A DNA stretch of 14,197 bases from Candidatus Pacebacteria bacterium CG10_big_fil_rev_8_21_14_0_10_44_11 (GTDB taxonomy: Bacteria; Patescibacteriota; Microgenomatia; UBA1400; PJMF01): contig PFDH01000034.1 in the NCBI GenBank assembly GCA_002772705.1, positions 7,113 through 21,309 of the forward strand. Reading direction: 5' to 3'. Each line of letters begins with the position of its first letter. Position 1 is the first letter of the stretch. Shown here in pieces: positions 1 to 6,134 of this stretch. The translations under genes and the position numbers were made by a program. The notes under the pieces are model-generated. The model worked only from the letters and a program-made list of their open reading frames with translations. It made no database searches and was not told the origin of the DNA.

Positions 1-16
1 AGACAGGTTCTAAATC

Positions 17-721
17 ATGAAGTATCTTTTCATTTTTGCCCATCCAGACGATGAAACGGTTGCCTGTGCTGGCACCATTCGTCAATTGGTCGATCAGGGA
101 GACGAAGTAGCTTTAACTTCGGTTACACCAGGAGAGGCCGGTGAGGTTCAACCCTCAGCACTCAAAAAACTCAGACAAGCTGGGTCAGTTAGCAAACTTC
201 GACAAGCGGAGCTGAACAAAGTAGCCAAGGCTTTGGGTATTCACCAAGTGACTGTCTTGGCTTTTCAAGACGGAACCATTACCAACCAGCTGGTTTGGGG
301 TAAACTCCAACAAGATTTGATCGATCAGATCGACCGGCTTTTGCCAGATGTAATAATTACTTTTGACCACACCGGCTGGTACTTTCATCTCGATCACGTT
401 GGGGTCTCGATTGCGGTTACGCTGGCTTTTCATAAAACAAAACATCGGCCACTGGCTCTGCTCCATTCGCATTTTCAACCTGGTGGTAAAAAATGGAAAT
501 ATATTTTTCACGCCTCGCCAGCCACTCACCGGGTTTTGGTCAGGGATACTCACCAGAAACTGGCAACAATGGAGTTGCACCAATCCCAGGATCTGCAGAT
601 TCCCAAAGCCTATGTTATCAAAAAGAAACGCCACTACGAATTCTTCGAACTAGCTTGTGCGACCAAAAAAGGCAAAAAACTTTTTTCCCGATCACCTATT
701 TTCAGCCAAATTAAAAAATGA
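17..721 (+). CDS. PIG-L/LmbE family N-acetylglucosamine deacetylase-like protein
   Basis: This 234-residue protein belongs to the LmbE/PIG-L (GlcNAc-PI de-N-acetylase) family, zinc enzymes that remove the acetyl group from N-acetylglucosamine-type substrates. Residues 8-13 read AHPDDE, the defining metal-binding motif, at the expected place behind the first beta strand. A second motif near residue 122 reads FHLDH, matching the usual HPDH-type motif that supplies another metal-binding His. Length is normal for the family. The start at base 17 puts the motif at the usual distance from the N-terminus. Only 16 upstream bases are visible, so its promoter and left neighbour are unknown. No signal peptide is seen, so it is probably cytoplasmic. 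The substrate cannot be told from sequence; a sugar nucleotide, glycolipid or small thiol conjugate are all possible. Family assignment is firm, reaction only inferred. Confidence 0.88.
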   Translation: MKYLFIFAHPDDETVACAGTIRQLVDQGDEVALTSVTPGEAGEVQPSALKKLRQAGSVSKLRQAELNKVAKALGIHQVTVLAFQDGTITNQLVWGKLQQDLIDQIDRLLPDVIITFDHTGWYFHLDHVGVSIAVTLAFHKTKHRPLALLHSHFQPGGKKWKYIFHASPATHRVLVRDTHQKLATMELHQSQDLQIPKAYVIKKKRHYEFFELACATKKGKKLFSRSPIFSQIKK

Positions 722-722
722 G

Positions 723-751
723 TTGAAGCCTGAGGCTGATTCCGCTATGAT
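723..751 (+). promoter_or_regulatory. Promoter of the secreted protein gene, leaderless type
   Basis: TTGAAG (723-728) and TATGAT (746-751) are separated by 17 bases, matching the sigma70-type -35 and -10 consensus at 4 and 5 of 6 positions. The -10 ends 6 bases before the ATG at 758, so transcription would begin at or next to the start codon. No Shine-Dalgarno sequence is present. A short dyad AGCC-tga-GGCT (727-737) lies in the spacer. Confidence 0.6.
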
Positions 752-757
752 TCAAGT

Positions 758-1666
758 ATGAAACAATCTTCAGCTGTCTTGTTTATCATCCCTACCTTGC
801 TCCTCTTGACCACGGCCAGCGTCCAAGCGCTAGAGGTTACGATTGATCGCTATGGCACTATCACTCTAGAGCAAAATGGCGTTCTTGGTGATTCAACCGA
901 AAAAATAGAACTAAAAACTGAGCAAGCCCAAACTGAACCAACTAACCAGGCATCACTCAGATCAGCCACCCCACTGCCAACAAAGCGAGTGACGACTCAG
1001 CAAGAAAAATTGATCCGGGTTCGCAACTCAGCAGAAAATCAAAATGTTGAGTTAGTTGATAAACGCCAACCTGCTGCATCCCAACCTGAAAATTTTGGCG
1101 CCAACACCCTCAACCTAACCTTAACTGCCGCCCAAAAAAAGGAGCGTCTCAAAAAACTTGAGGAAGCGCGCTTAAAGCAAGAGGTTCATTCAAAAGCAGT
1201 CGAGCAAACTCGTGAAGAACGCAAGGAGAGGGTGCAAGAAAAGATTGAACTGCACCGAGCTGATGCGGCGTCTGAATCAGGCCTCTACCTAAAAACTAAG
1301 GAAGTTCAGGCCAGAATTCGTGACGGCCAAGAGGTGGTAGTTGATCCAGAAACCAATGAGATTGGTTTGGTCATGCCTTCAGGCAAGATCAAAGCAGTTA
1401 ACTTTTTACCCGACCAAGCCGCTACTCGCTTTCAGGAATTTTTGGATACCGCTACCCAGACTGATGAATCTGGGATTGAGCTCTCTACCTTAGAAGACGG
1501 AACCGTTGCCTATACCCTACCGGCTCAAAAAACCAAACGGCTGTTTGGCTTTATCAGTCGGAATATTCCAACCAACTATGTTTTGAATGATGAAACTGGA
1601 GAGGTTGAAGAGCAACCGGTCACCCGAACTGGCATTGCCCAGGTATTTGACTTGCTTAGTTTTTAG
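758..1666 (+). CDS. Secreted coiled-coil protein of unknown function
   Basis: I do not recognise a named family. The 302-residue product starts with a typical signal peptide: a short charged start, a hydrophobic core at about residues 6-19, and a probable signal peptidase site after Val-Gln-Ala at residue 24. Residues 25-120 are Gln/Thr/Ser-rich and look disordered. Residues 124-166 are very rich in Lys, Glu and Arg with a heptad-like pattern and probably form a long charged helix or coiled coil. Residues 190-302 look folded, with beta-type segments, and include a TGEVEE turn near the C-terminus. I recall similar TGEV-containing tails in secreted proteins of Microgenomates genomes, but cannot check this here. 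The ATG is fixed by the signal peptide and by the promoter 6 bases upstream. Its 3' end overlaps the convergent acetyltransferase gene by 11 bases. A cell-envelope role is inference. Confidence 0.8.
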   Translation: MKQSSAVLFIIPTLLLLTTASVQALEVTIDRYGTITLEQNGVLGDSTEKIELKTEQAQTEPTNQASLRSATPLPTKRVTTQQEKLIRVRNSAENQNVELVDKRQPAASQPENFGANTLNLTLTAAQKKERLKKLEEARLKQEVHSKAVEQTREERKERVQEKIELHRADAASESGLYLKTKEVQARIRDGQEVVVDPETNEIGLVMPSGKIKAVNFLPDQAATRFQEFLDTATQTDESGIELSTLEDGTVAYTLPAQKTKRLFGFISRNIPTNYVLNDETGEVEEQPVTRTGIAQVFDLLSF

Positions 1667-2657
1667 TCAAACTAATGTCAAATACCGGTTTTGAAGTCGC
1701 GCCAAAGCGGAATTTGTATTCTTCGTCGCCTCGCAAAAAGTCATAGACCAGGTTTTGGTTGGCAATGGCCACTTGGATGGTATGCGCAGTCAGCAACGTG
1801 CCGGTGCCAAGATGATTAAATTGAGTCGGATCAAAGCCAGAGTTATAAAGTAAAAATTGGCCATTGTACGCAAATCCCAACATCGCCGCCACTCTTTTTC
1901 TTTCTAACTTCAAAAAATGCAGGCGTAGCCAACCGGCCTTGGCCGCTTGGGGAATAAATGTACTGAAAAATCGCAGATGATTACCATCCCAGAAATCTTT
2001 TTTCTTTGCTGAAGAGGCTTGATGCAGTTTAATAAAATCTGGCAGCGCTTCTAGTACCTCTTCCTCCAAACTAATCAGCTCAAATTGATGATCAACTTCT
2101 GCCAATCGATGCAGTTTCCGTCTGATCTCATGCCGTTGTTTTCTATCCAGCTGAGCCAAATATTTTTCCCAACTGGCCGGTAAGTTAATAAACGGAGAAA
2201 CATCTTGTTGTTGTTCTTGAGCCGCCAGAAAAGTTTGCTTCAGCCAATTTCTGGTTGGCGAAGCTGCTGGCAGACTGCAGAAATAAAACGCTTTCCAGCT
2301 GGTTAACTGAGTGGTCAAAACTTGAGCTAGGGTTTGATACACTTCGGTTTGATGTTCTTTATCAACCAGTAAATCCAAATAATCGGAAACATTGACACAG
2401 CCCACAAAACATAATTCGTCTTTGTTGTTTGCTGCAGCTGAAATAAAGAACGGGGCCAGACCCACAAGTTTACCCTCAGCGGTGCGTAAGACAATCAGCT
2501 GCAACTTACCCGCCCCAAGGGTTTGCCACCAAGCGGCTTGAAATTGGGGGGTTTGAAAGAGATAATTGGTTATAGACCGATCCAGCAAAGCCAGCCATTC
2601 ATCTTTTAGTTGTGCAAAAATGGTTGCCTCAGTGTGTATACTGACTGATAAGGACAT
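1656..2657 (-). CDS. CelD/BcsL-like GNAT-fold acetyltransferase (FemAB-like)
   Basis: The product (333 residues from the ATG) resembles the CelD/BcsL group of GNAT-fold acyltransferases (BioF2-like domain), related to FemAB aminoacyltransferases and often found in polysaccharide or cell-surface loci. An N-terminal GNAT-like half runs to about residue 155. A basic helix follows, with RHEIRRKLHRL near 175-185, typical of the family. The C-terminal half ends with DFLRGDEEYKFRFGA near 306-320, the most diagnostic motif. An in-frame TTG at 2660 could add one residue, but the ATG at 2657 is the likelier start. A perfect TATAAT lies 8 bases upstream and no Shine-Dalgarno sequence is seen, so the mRNA may be leaderless. 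It is divergent from the cobalamin adenosyltransferase. The acyl donor and acceptor are unknown; modification of a surface glycan or lipid is the family-based guess. Confidence 0.78.
   Translation of the reverse strand: MSLSVSIHTEATIFAQLKDEWLALLDRSITNYLFQTPQFQAAWWQTLGAGKLQLIVLRTAEGKLVGLAPFFISAAANNKDELCFVGCVNVSDYLDLLVDKEHQTEVYQTLAQVLTTQLTSWKAFYFCSLPAASPTRNWLKQTFLAAQEQQQDVSPFINLPASWEKYLAQLDRKQRHEIRRKLHRLAEVDHQFELISLEEEVLEALPDFIKLHQASSAKKKDFWDGNHLRFFSTFIPQAAKAGWLRLHFLKLERKRVAAMLGFAYNGQFLLYNSGFDPTQFNHLGTGTLLTAHTIQVAIANQNLVYDFLRGDEEYKFRFGATSKPVFDISLTKN
2650..2654 (+). promoter_or_regulatory. Shine-Dalgarno candidate AAGGA for the cobalamin adenosyltransferase
   Basis: AAGGA lies 8 bases before an in-frame TTG at 2663 and 17 bases before the ATG at 2672. 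The spacing fits the TTG much better, so a three-residue longer product starting at TTG is possible. A TATACT at 2637-2642 could be the -10 of the same gene. Both sites lie inside or at the 5' end of the divergent CelD-like gene. Confidence 0.4.
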
Positions 2658-2665
2658 CAACTTTG

Positions 2666-2671
2666 ATTATA
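2666..2671 (-). promoter_or_regulatory. -10 element of the CelD-like gene
   Basis: Read on the minus strand this is a perfect TATAAT, 8 bases before the ATG at 2657. It sits in the palindrome ATTATAAT (2666-2673), which also touches the ATG of the divergent gene. I could not find a convincing -35 box. A start about 7 bases downstream would give an almost leaderless mRNA. Confidence 0.45.
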
Positions 2672-3247
2672 ATGCCAAAACTTACCAAAACGCAGCTAAC
2701 CGCAATTAGCACTAAGACCGGCGACAGAGGCGAAAGCAGTTTAGCCGATGGTCGACGGGTTGCCAAATCATCGTTAGTTTTTTCGGCGCTGGGAGACGTA
2801 GACGAACTTAACTCTTGGTTAGGGTTGTTGGTTTGTTTGCTTGACAAGCAATTTGCCAAACCACGCCAGACTTTGTTAAAAGTGCAGGAAGATTTATTTT
2901 ACCTTGGCGCTGAGCTGGCTGCCTCTCCAACCAGTACGTTGAGCGCAACAGCAATCAAAAAAATTGAATCTGAGTCAACTCACTTACAACAATTAATGGC
3001 CAAAGATTGGACAAAAAAGTTTTTGTTACCCGGTGGCAGCGCTCAAGCTGCTCAGCTTGACATTGCCCGCGCTGTTTGTCGACGAGCAGAGCGTTCTGTC
3101 GCGACTTATGGCGCTGAGGGCATGGTCTCGATCAGAATTAAGCGCTACCTGAACCGATTGTCGGACTATCTCTACGTGTTGCGCTGTTTTGTGAATCAAG
3201 AGTTGGTGGTGACCGAGAAAAAATTTATCTCTACTACTTCTAAATAA
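2672..3247 (+). CDS. PduO-type cob(I)alamin adenosyltransferase
   Basis: This enzyme transfers the 5'-deoxyadenosyl group of ATP to cob(I)alamin, making adenosylcobalamin for B12-dependent enzymes. The 191-residue product carries the family signatures: STKTGDRG near the N-terminus (ATP binding loop), GDVDELNSWLG about 25 residues later, LPGGS in the middle, RAVCRRAERSV after it (the Arg/Glu-rich active-site helix), and LNRLSDYLYVL near the C-terminus. Length matches the family. I annotate the ATG at 2672; an in-frame TTG at 2663 has a better-spaced AAGGA and would add three residues. No corrinoid biosynthesis gene is nearby, so the cell probably salvages corrinoid. A likely user in such genomes is an adenosylcobalamin-dependent class II ribonucleotide reductase; that link is inference. 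It is convergent with lexA. Confidence 0.88.
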   Translation: MPKLTKTQLTAISTKTGDRGESSLADGRRVAKSSLVFSALGDVDELNSWLGLLVCLLDKQFAKPRQTLLKVQEDLFYLGAELAASPTSTLSATAIKKIESESTHLQQLMAKDWTKKFLLPGGSAQAAQLDIARAVCRRAERSVATYGAEGMVSIRIKRYLNRLSDYLYVLRCFVNQELVVTEKKFISTTSK

Positions 3248-3324
3248 ATCATACTATATCTAATTACATCATAATCATACAAAAATTTAGTGTGATTCAT
3301 CAACCTAATTTATTTAGGTAACAA

Positions 3325-3353
3325 ATTAGCAATCTTCATATCAGACTGCTAAT
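3325..3353 (-). terminator. Rho-independent terminator of lexA
   Basis: This inverted repeat lies 14 bases past the lexA stop. In the minus-strand RNA it forms an 11-base-pair stem, ATTAGCAGTCT with AGATTGCTAAT, around a 7-base loop, including one G-U pair. It is followed by a short U-rich tail (TTGTT). On the plus strand the same position is an A-C mismatch, so the hairpin is stronger for lexA than for the convergent adenosyltransferase. A second, shorter dyad, ACCTAA-tttat-TTAGGT (3303-3319), lies further along. The rest of 3248-3367 is AT-rich with no gene. Confidence 0.6.
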
Positions 3354-3367
3354 CCCCCAAATCTCGC

Positions 3368-3988
3368 TTAATACTGAAATTTTCTAATCAAGCCGACCAC
3401 CCGGCCTTGAATCTGAACATTGGTTGCATAAATTGGACTCATGGTTGAGTTGGCCGGTTCTAATCTAACCCGTGTCACTTCTTTGTAAAATCGCTTTAAG
3501 GTAGCCAAGCCGTTATCAAGCAAGGCAACGACAATATCACCATCACTCACCTCTTGGGTTTCTTCGATCACCACGTAGTCACCATCAGCGATATGATCTT
3601 CAATCATTGATTCACCTTTGACTTGCAGCACGTATGAGCGGCGCTTACCGCTAATCATTTCTGGCGAAACTTTAAAACTGGCATTGGGATCAGAGTGAGG
3701 CTCGATTGGTGAGCCGGCAGCAATAAAACCAAGCAACGGTAAGTCCACACTGTCAGACATTTTTAGAAAAGTGCGATCGAGTAACTCAATGCCACGAACA
3801 GCGCCGTCATGCTTCTTAATAATTTTTTTTCTTTGCAGGGCTGCAAGATGTTCGTGGACGGTGGCAAGCGAAGAAACGTTAATTGAGCCGGCAATCTCTC
3901 TGAGCGTTGGCGAATACCCATTTTTTTGCAAGTATTGAGCGATAAAATCAACAATTTGTCGTTGTCTTTTGTACAGGGTGACTGCCAT
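3368..3988 (-). CDS. lexA: LexA SOS-response repressor, self-cleaving
   Basis: LexA represses DNA-damage genes and is inactivated by RecA-stimulated self-cleavage. Residues 1-70 of the 206-residue product form the winged helix-turn-helix domain, including SPTLREIAGSINVSS, which aligns with the LexA DNA-reading region. The Ala-Gly cleavage bond is at residues 91-92 (FIAAGSP). The catalytic Ser is Ser127 (GESM), 35 residues after the cleavage Gly as in E. coli, and the Lys is Lys165 in LATLKRF. Length is typical. An in-frame ATG at 4078 would add 30 residues, but the ATG at 3988 has a strong AAAGGAG 5 bases upstream and gives the normal N-terminus MAVTLYKRQRQ. The extension would also run through the promoter. 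The gene has its own promoter and terminator and is probably monocistronic and autoregulated. Confidence 0.96.
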   Translation of the reverse strand: MAVTLYKRQRQIVDFIAQYLQKNGYSPTLREIAGSINVSSLATVHEHLAALQRKKIIKKHDGAVRGIELLDRTFLKMSDSVDLPLLGFIAAGSPIEPHSDPNASFKVSPEMISGKRRSYVLQVKGESMIEDHIADGDYVVIEETQEVSDGDIVVALLDNGLATLKRFYKEVTRVRLEPANSTMSPIYATNVQIQGRVVGLIRKFQY

Positions 3989-3993
3989 AATTG

Positions 3994-4000
3994 CTCCTTT
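3994..4000 (-). promoter_or_regulatory. Shine-Dalgarno site of lexA
   Basis: Minus-strand AAAGGAG lies 5 bases before the ATG at 3988. It fixes the start of lexA and argues against the upstream ATG at 4078. Confidence 0.8.
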
Positions 4001-4016
4001 TAACTGATGATCTGGA

Positions 4017-4078
4017 TGGTTCGGGCAAACCATTACCGAAACAAACACAGCATAACCGAAGATGACACGAAAATTCAA
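4017..4078 (-). promoter_or_regulatory. lexA promoter with candidate LexA operator repeats
   Basis: On the minus strand, TTGAAT (4078-4073) and TATGCT (4054-4049) are 18 bases apart and form a plausible -35/-10 pair, giving a start near 4042 and a leader of about 50 bases. Two copies of TTCGGT lie at 4060-4055 and 4040-4035, exactly 20 bases apart, one touching the -10 and one at the start point. A reversed copy, CCGAA, is at 4024-4020, inside the dyad TGGTT-cgggca-AACCA (4017-4032). The placement suits repressor binding. None matches the E. coli or Bacillus SOS box, so the operator call is inference. Confidence 0.45.
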
Positions 4079-4157
4079 CTATAACTTAAAACATCTAAAT
4101 ATATCAAAAAGGATGAGGATGCACAATCATGAGTAAGAGAGTGGCTTTCGGATCAAA

Positions 4158-6107
4158 CTAGATCAAAGCTCTGCCAGTCATTTCGGACGGTTTTTCCAAA
4201 CCCATCAAATTCAGCATCGTTGGAGCCACGTCAGCCAAAATACCGGTTGGCAGCATGGTTGCTTTATCGGCAAATCTTTTGGCGATAATAAATAATGGTA
4301 CGGGATAGATTGAGTGTTCGGTGTCAACTTCGCCGGTTTTATTATTAACCATTTCTTCAACGTTGCCGTGATCGGCCGTGATTAAGACAATCCCATCGGT
4401 CAGCAAGACGGATGAGACAATTTGACCAACCACTTGGTCAACCACTTGGCAGGCCTGAACGGCTGCGGCAAAATTGCCGGTATGGCCAACCATGTCGCCG
4501 TTACAAATATTGCAGATCACCACATCAACCAAATCCGCTTTAATTTTGGCCAGTAACTCTGAAGTAATCTCGAGAGCGCTCATGGCCGGGGCTTGATCGT
4601 ATGACTTCACGCCTTTTGAGGGAATAATAACTCTGGTTTCTCCAGGGAACATCTCTTCTTGTTGGCCATTCATGTAGTAAGTGACAAAACGTTCTTTTTC
4701 GGTCTCAGTGATTCTCAGCTGCCGCAAGCCATTATCAGAAAAGACCTTGCCTAAGGGTTGTTTAATGAATTGAGGCGGAAAGGCAACGTCAACTGAAATG
4801 GTATCCTCATACCTGGTCATGGTGACAAAGTACAAATTGTTAACCACTTTTGGCCGTTGAAACGTTTCAACCAAGCCCTTTTTCTGAATGTTAGTCTTTT
4901 CGTATTTTTCGGTATACGGGTCAAAAGCACTTTGCGCGATACCAGATTCAAAATCAGGCATCACAAACGCTCGGGTTAATTCGCGGGGACGGTCGATCCG
5001 GTAGTTAAAGAAAATAACTGCGTCATTATCATTGATCACTCGATGTGAGCCATCTTGATTGCAGATAGAAATTGGTTCAATAAACTCGTCAGTAATGCCT
5101 TTGTCGTATTGAGCCCGCAAGGTAGCGATGGGATCAACTATACACTGACTGCCGTCCCCCATGGTCAAAGCCGTGTAGGCTTTTTCAATTCTTTCCCAAC
5201 GTTTATCACGATCCATGGCAAAATAGCGGCCCATCAGGCTGGCGATTTCACCAACGCCGGTGCTTTTGCAGTGTTCCATAATTTGCTGAACATAATTGAT
5301 CCCAGAGGTTGGGGGTGAGTCACGACCGTCGGTAAAGCCGTGAATGTAAACCTGGGTCAGGCCTTGCTGTTTACAAAAGTTGAGGAGCGCGTAGAGATGT
5401 TCAATGTTTGAGTGGACACCGCCAGCACCAACTAAGCCCATCAAGTGCAGAGTTGAACTATACTGCTTGACGTGTTTGACGGCATTAAGAAATGCCTCGT
5501 TAGTAAAAAAACTACCGTCGGCAATAGCCATGTTTATTCGCGGTAGGTCTTGGTAGACAATGTGACCGGCGCCGATGTTAAGATGACCGGTTTCGGTATT
5601 GCCATCTTCTCCTTGGGGCAATCCGACGGCTTGGCCACTGGCCTCTAGTTGGGTGTGGGGGTATGACAACCAATATTTATCCAAGTTTGGTGTCTTGGCC
5701 GCCTGAATGGCGTTGCCGGCGTTGGTGGGGCCAATGCCCCAACCATCCAGAATCAATAAAATCACCGGGTGGGGACCTTGATACGCATTTGGTTGAAGCA
5801 TAGTGTCCAGTGGCCGTGAGGCAACGAGTGGTTGGCTGGAGCGTTGACGAATGCCGTCAGCAGTAACTGGCAAACTAGCCTGATTGGCGGTTGCTGTACC
5901 TACCTGGGGTTGTGCTGGTGCCATTGGCGGTTCAGCTTCAATGACTTGCTGAGTTGGCAACTGAGGCTCGGGCAAAGGTGGTAAGTATGAAACCGGTGGC
6001 TGGTCAGTGGCGGCAAACTGCTGATTTTGAGAAGCAGAAAATCCAGCTGGCGATTCTGATTTTTTTGCACCCAAAAAAGGTAGCGTAATCCCTAAGAATT
6101 TTACCAT
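4158..6107 (-). CDS. gpmI: Cofactor-independent phosphoglycerate mutase with N-terminal extension
   Basis: This enzyme interconverts 3- and 2-phosphoglycerate through a phosphoenzyme with two Mn ions. Numbered with an offset of 109, the catalytic set of the Bacillus stearothermophilus enzyme is recovered: Asp121, His232, Arg262, Arg294, Arg300, Arg370, Arg373, Lys336 region, Asp538, His542, Asp579, His580 and His598. The exception is the nucleophile: residue 171, in GNTETGH, is Thr where the family has Ser (GNSEVGH). The protein has 649 residues against about 510. The excess is mainly residues 1-110, starting with a hydrophobic stretch (VKFLGITLPFLG) followed by a Pro/Gln/Ala-rich, disordered-looking segment. 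An internal ATG at 5801 would remove most of it but has no ribosome site either. It lies 27 bases after enolase, clearly the same operon. Family firm; full activity not assured. Confidence 0.92.
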   Translation of the reverse strand: MVKFLGITLPFLGAKKSESPAGFSASQNQQFAATDQPPVSYLPPLPEPQLPTQQVIEAEPPMAPAQPQVGTATANQASLPVTADGIRQRSSQPLVASRPLDTMLQPNAYQGPHPVILLILDGWGIGPTNAGNAIQAAKTPNLDKYWLSYPHTQLEASGQAVGLPQGEDGNTETGHLNIGAGHIVYQDLPRINMAIADGSFFTNEAFLNAVKHVKQYSSTLHLMGLVGAGGVHSNIEHLYALLNFCKQQGLTQVYIHGFTDGRDSPPTSGINYVQQIMEHCKSTGVGEIASLMGRYFAMDRDKRWERIEKAYTALTMGDGSQCIVDPIATLRAQYDKGITDEFIEPISICNQDGSHRVINDNDAVIFFNYRIDRPRELTRAFVMPDFESGIAQSAFDPYTEKYEKTNIQKKGLVETFQRPKVVNNLYFVTMTRYEDTISVDVAFPPQFIKQPLGKVFSDNGLRQLRITETEKERFVTYYMNGQQEEMFPGETRVIIPSKGVKSYDQAPAMSALEITSELLAKIKADLVDVVICNICNGDMVGHTGNFAAAVQACQVVDQVVGQIVSSVLLTDGIVLITADHGNVEEMVNNKTGEVDTEHSIYPVPLFIIAKRFADKATMLPTGILADVAPTMLNLMGLEKPSEMTGRALI

Positions 6108-6134
6108 TTGTCATTTCTTCTGAGCTAGTAGTAT

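Noticed and set aside
185..634. Minus-strand open frame of 149 codons
   Set aside because: It is antisense to the PIG-L/LmbE gene, whose motifs prove the plus-strand frame.
3989..4078. 30-residue N-terminal extension of LexA from an upstream in-frame ATG
   Set aside because: The internal ATG at 3988 has a strong AAAGGAG and gives the standard LexA N-terminus; the extension runs through the promoter and operator-like repeats.
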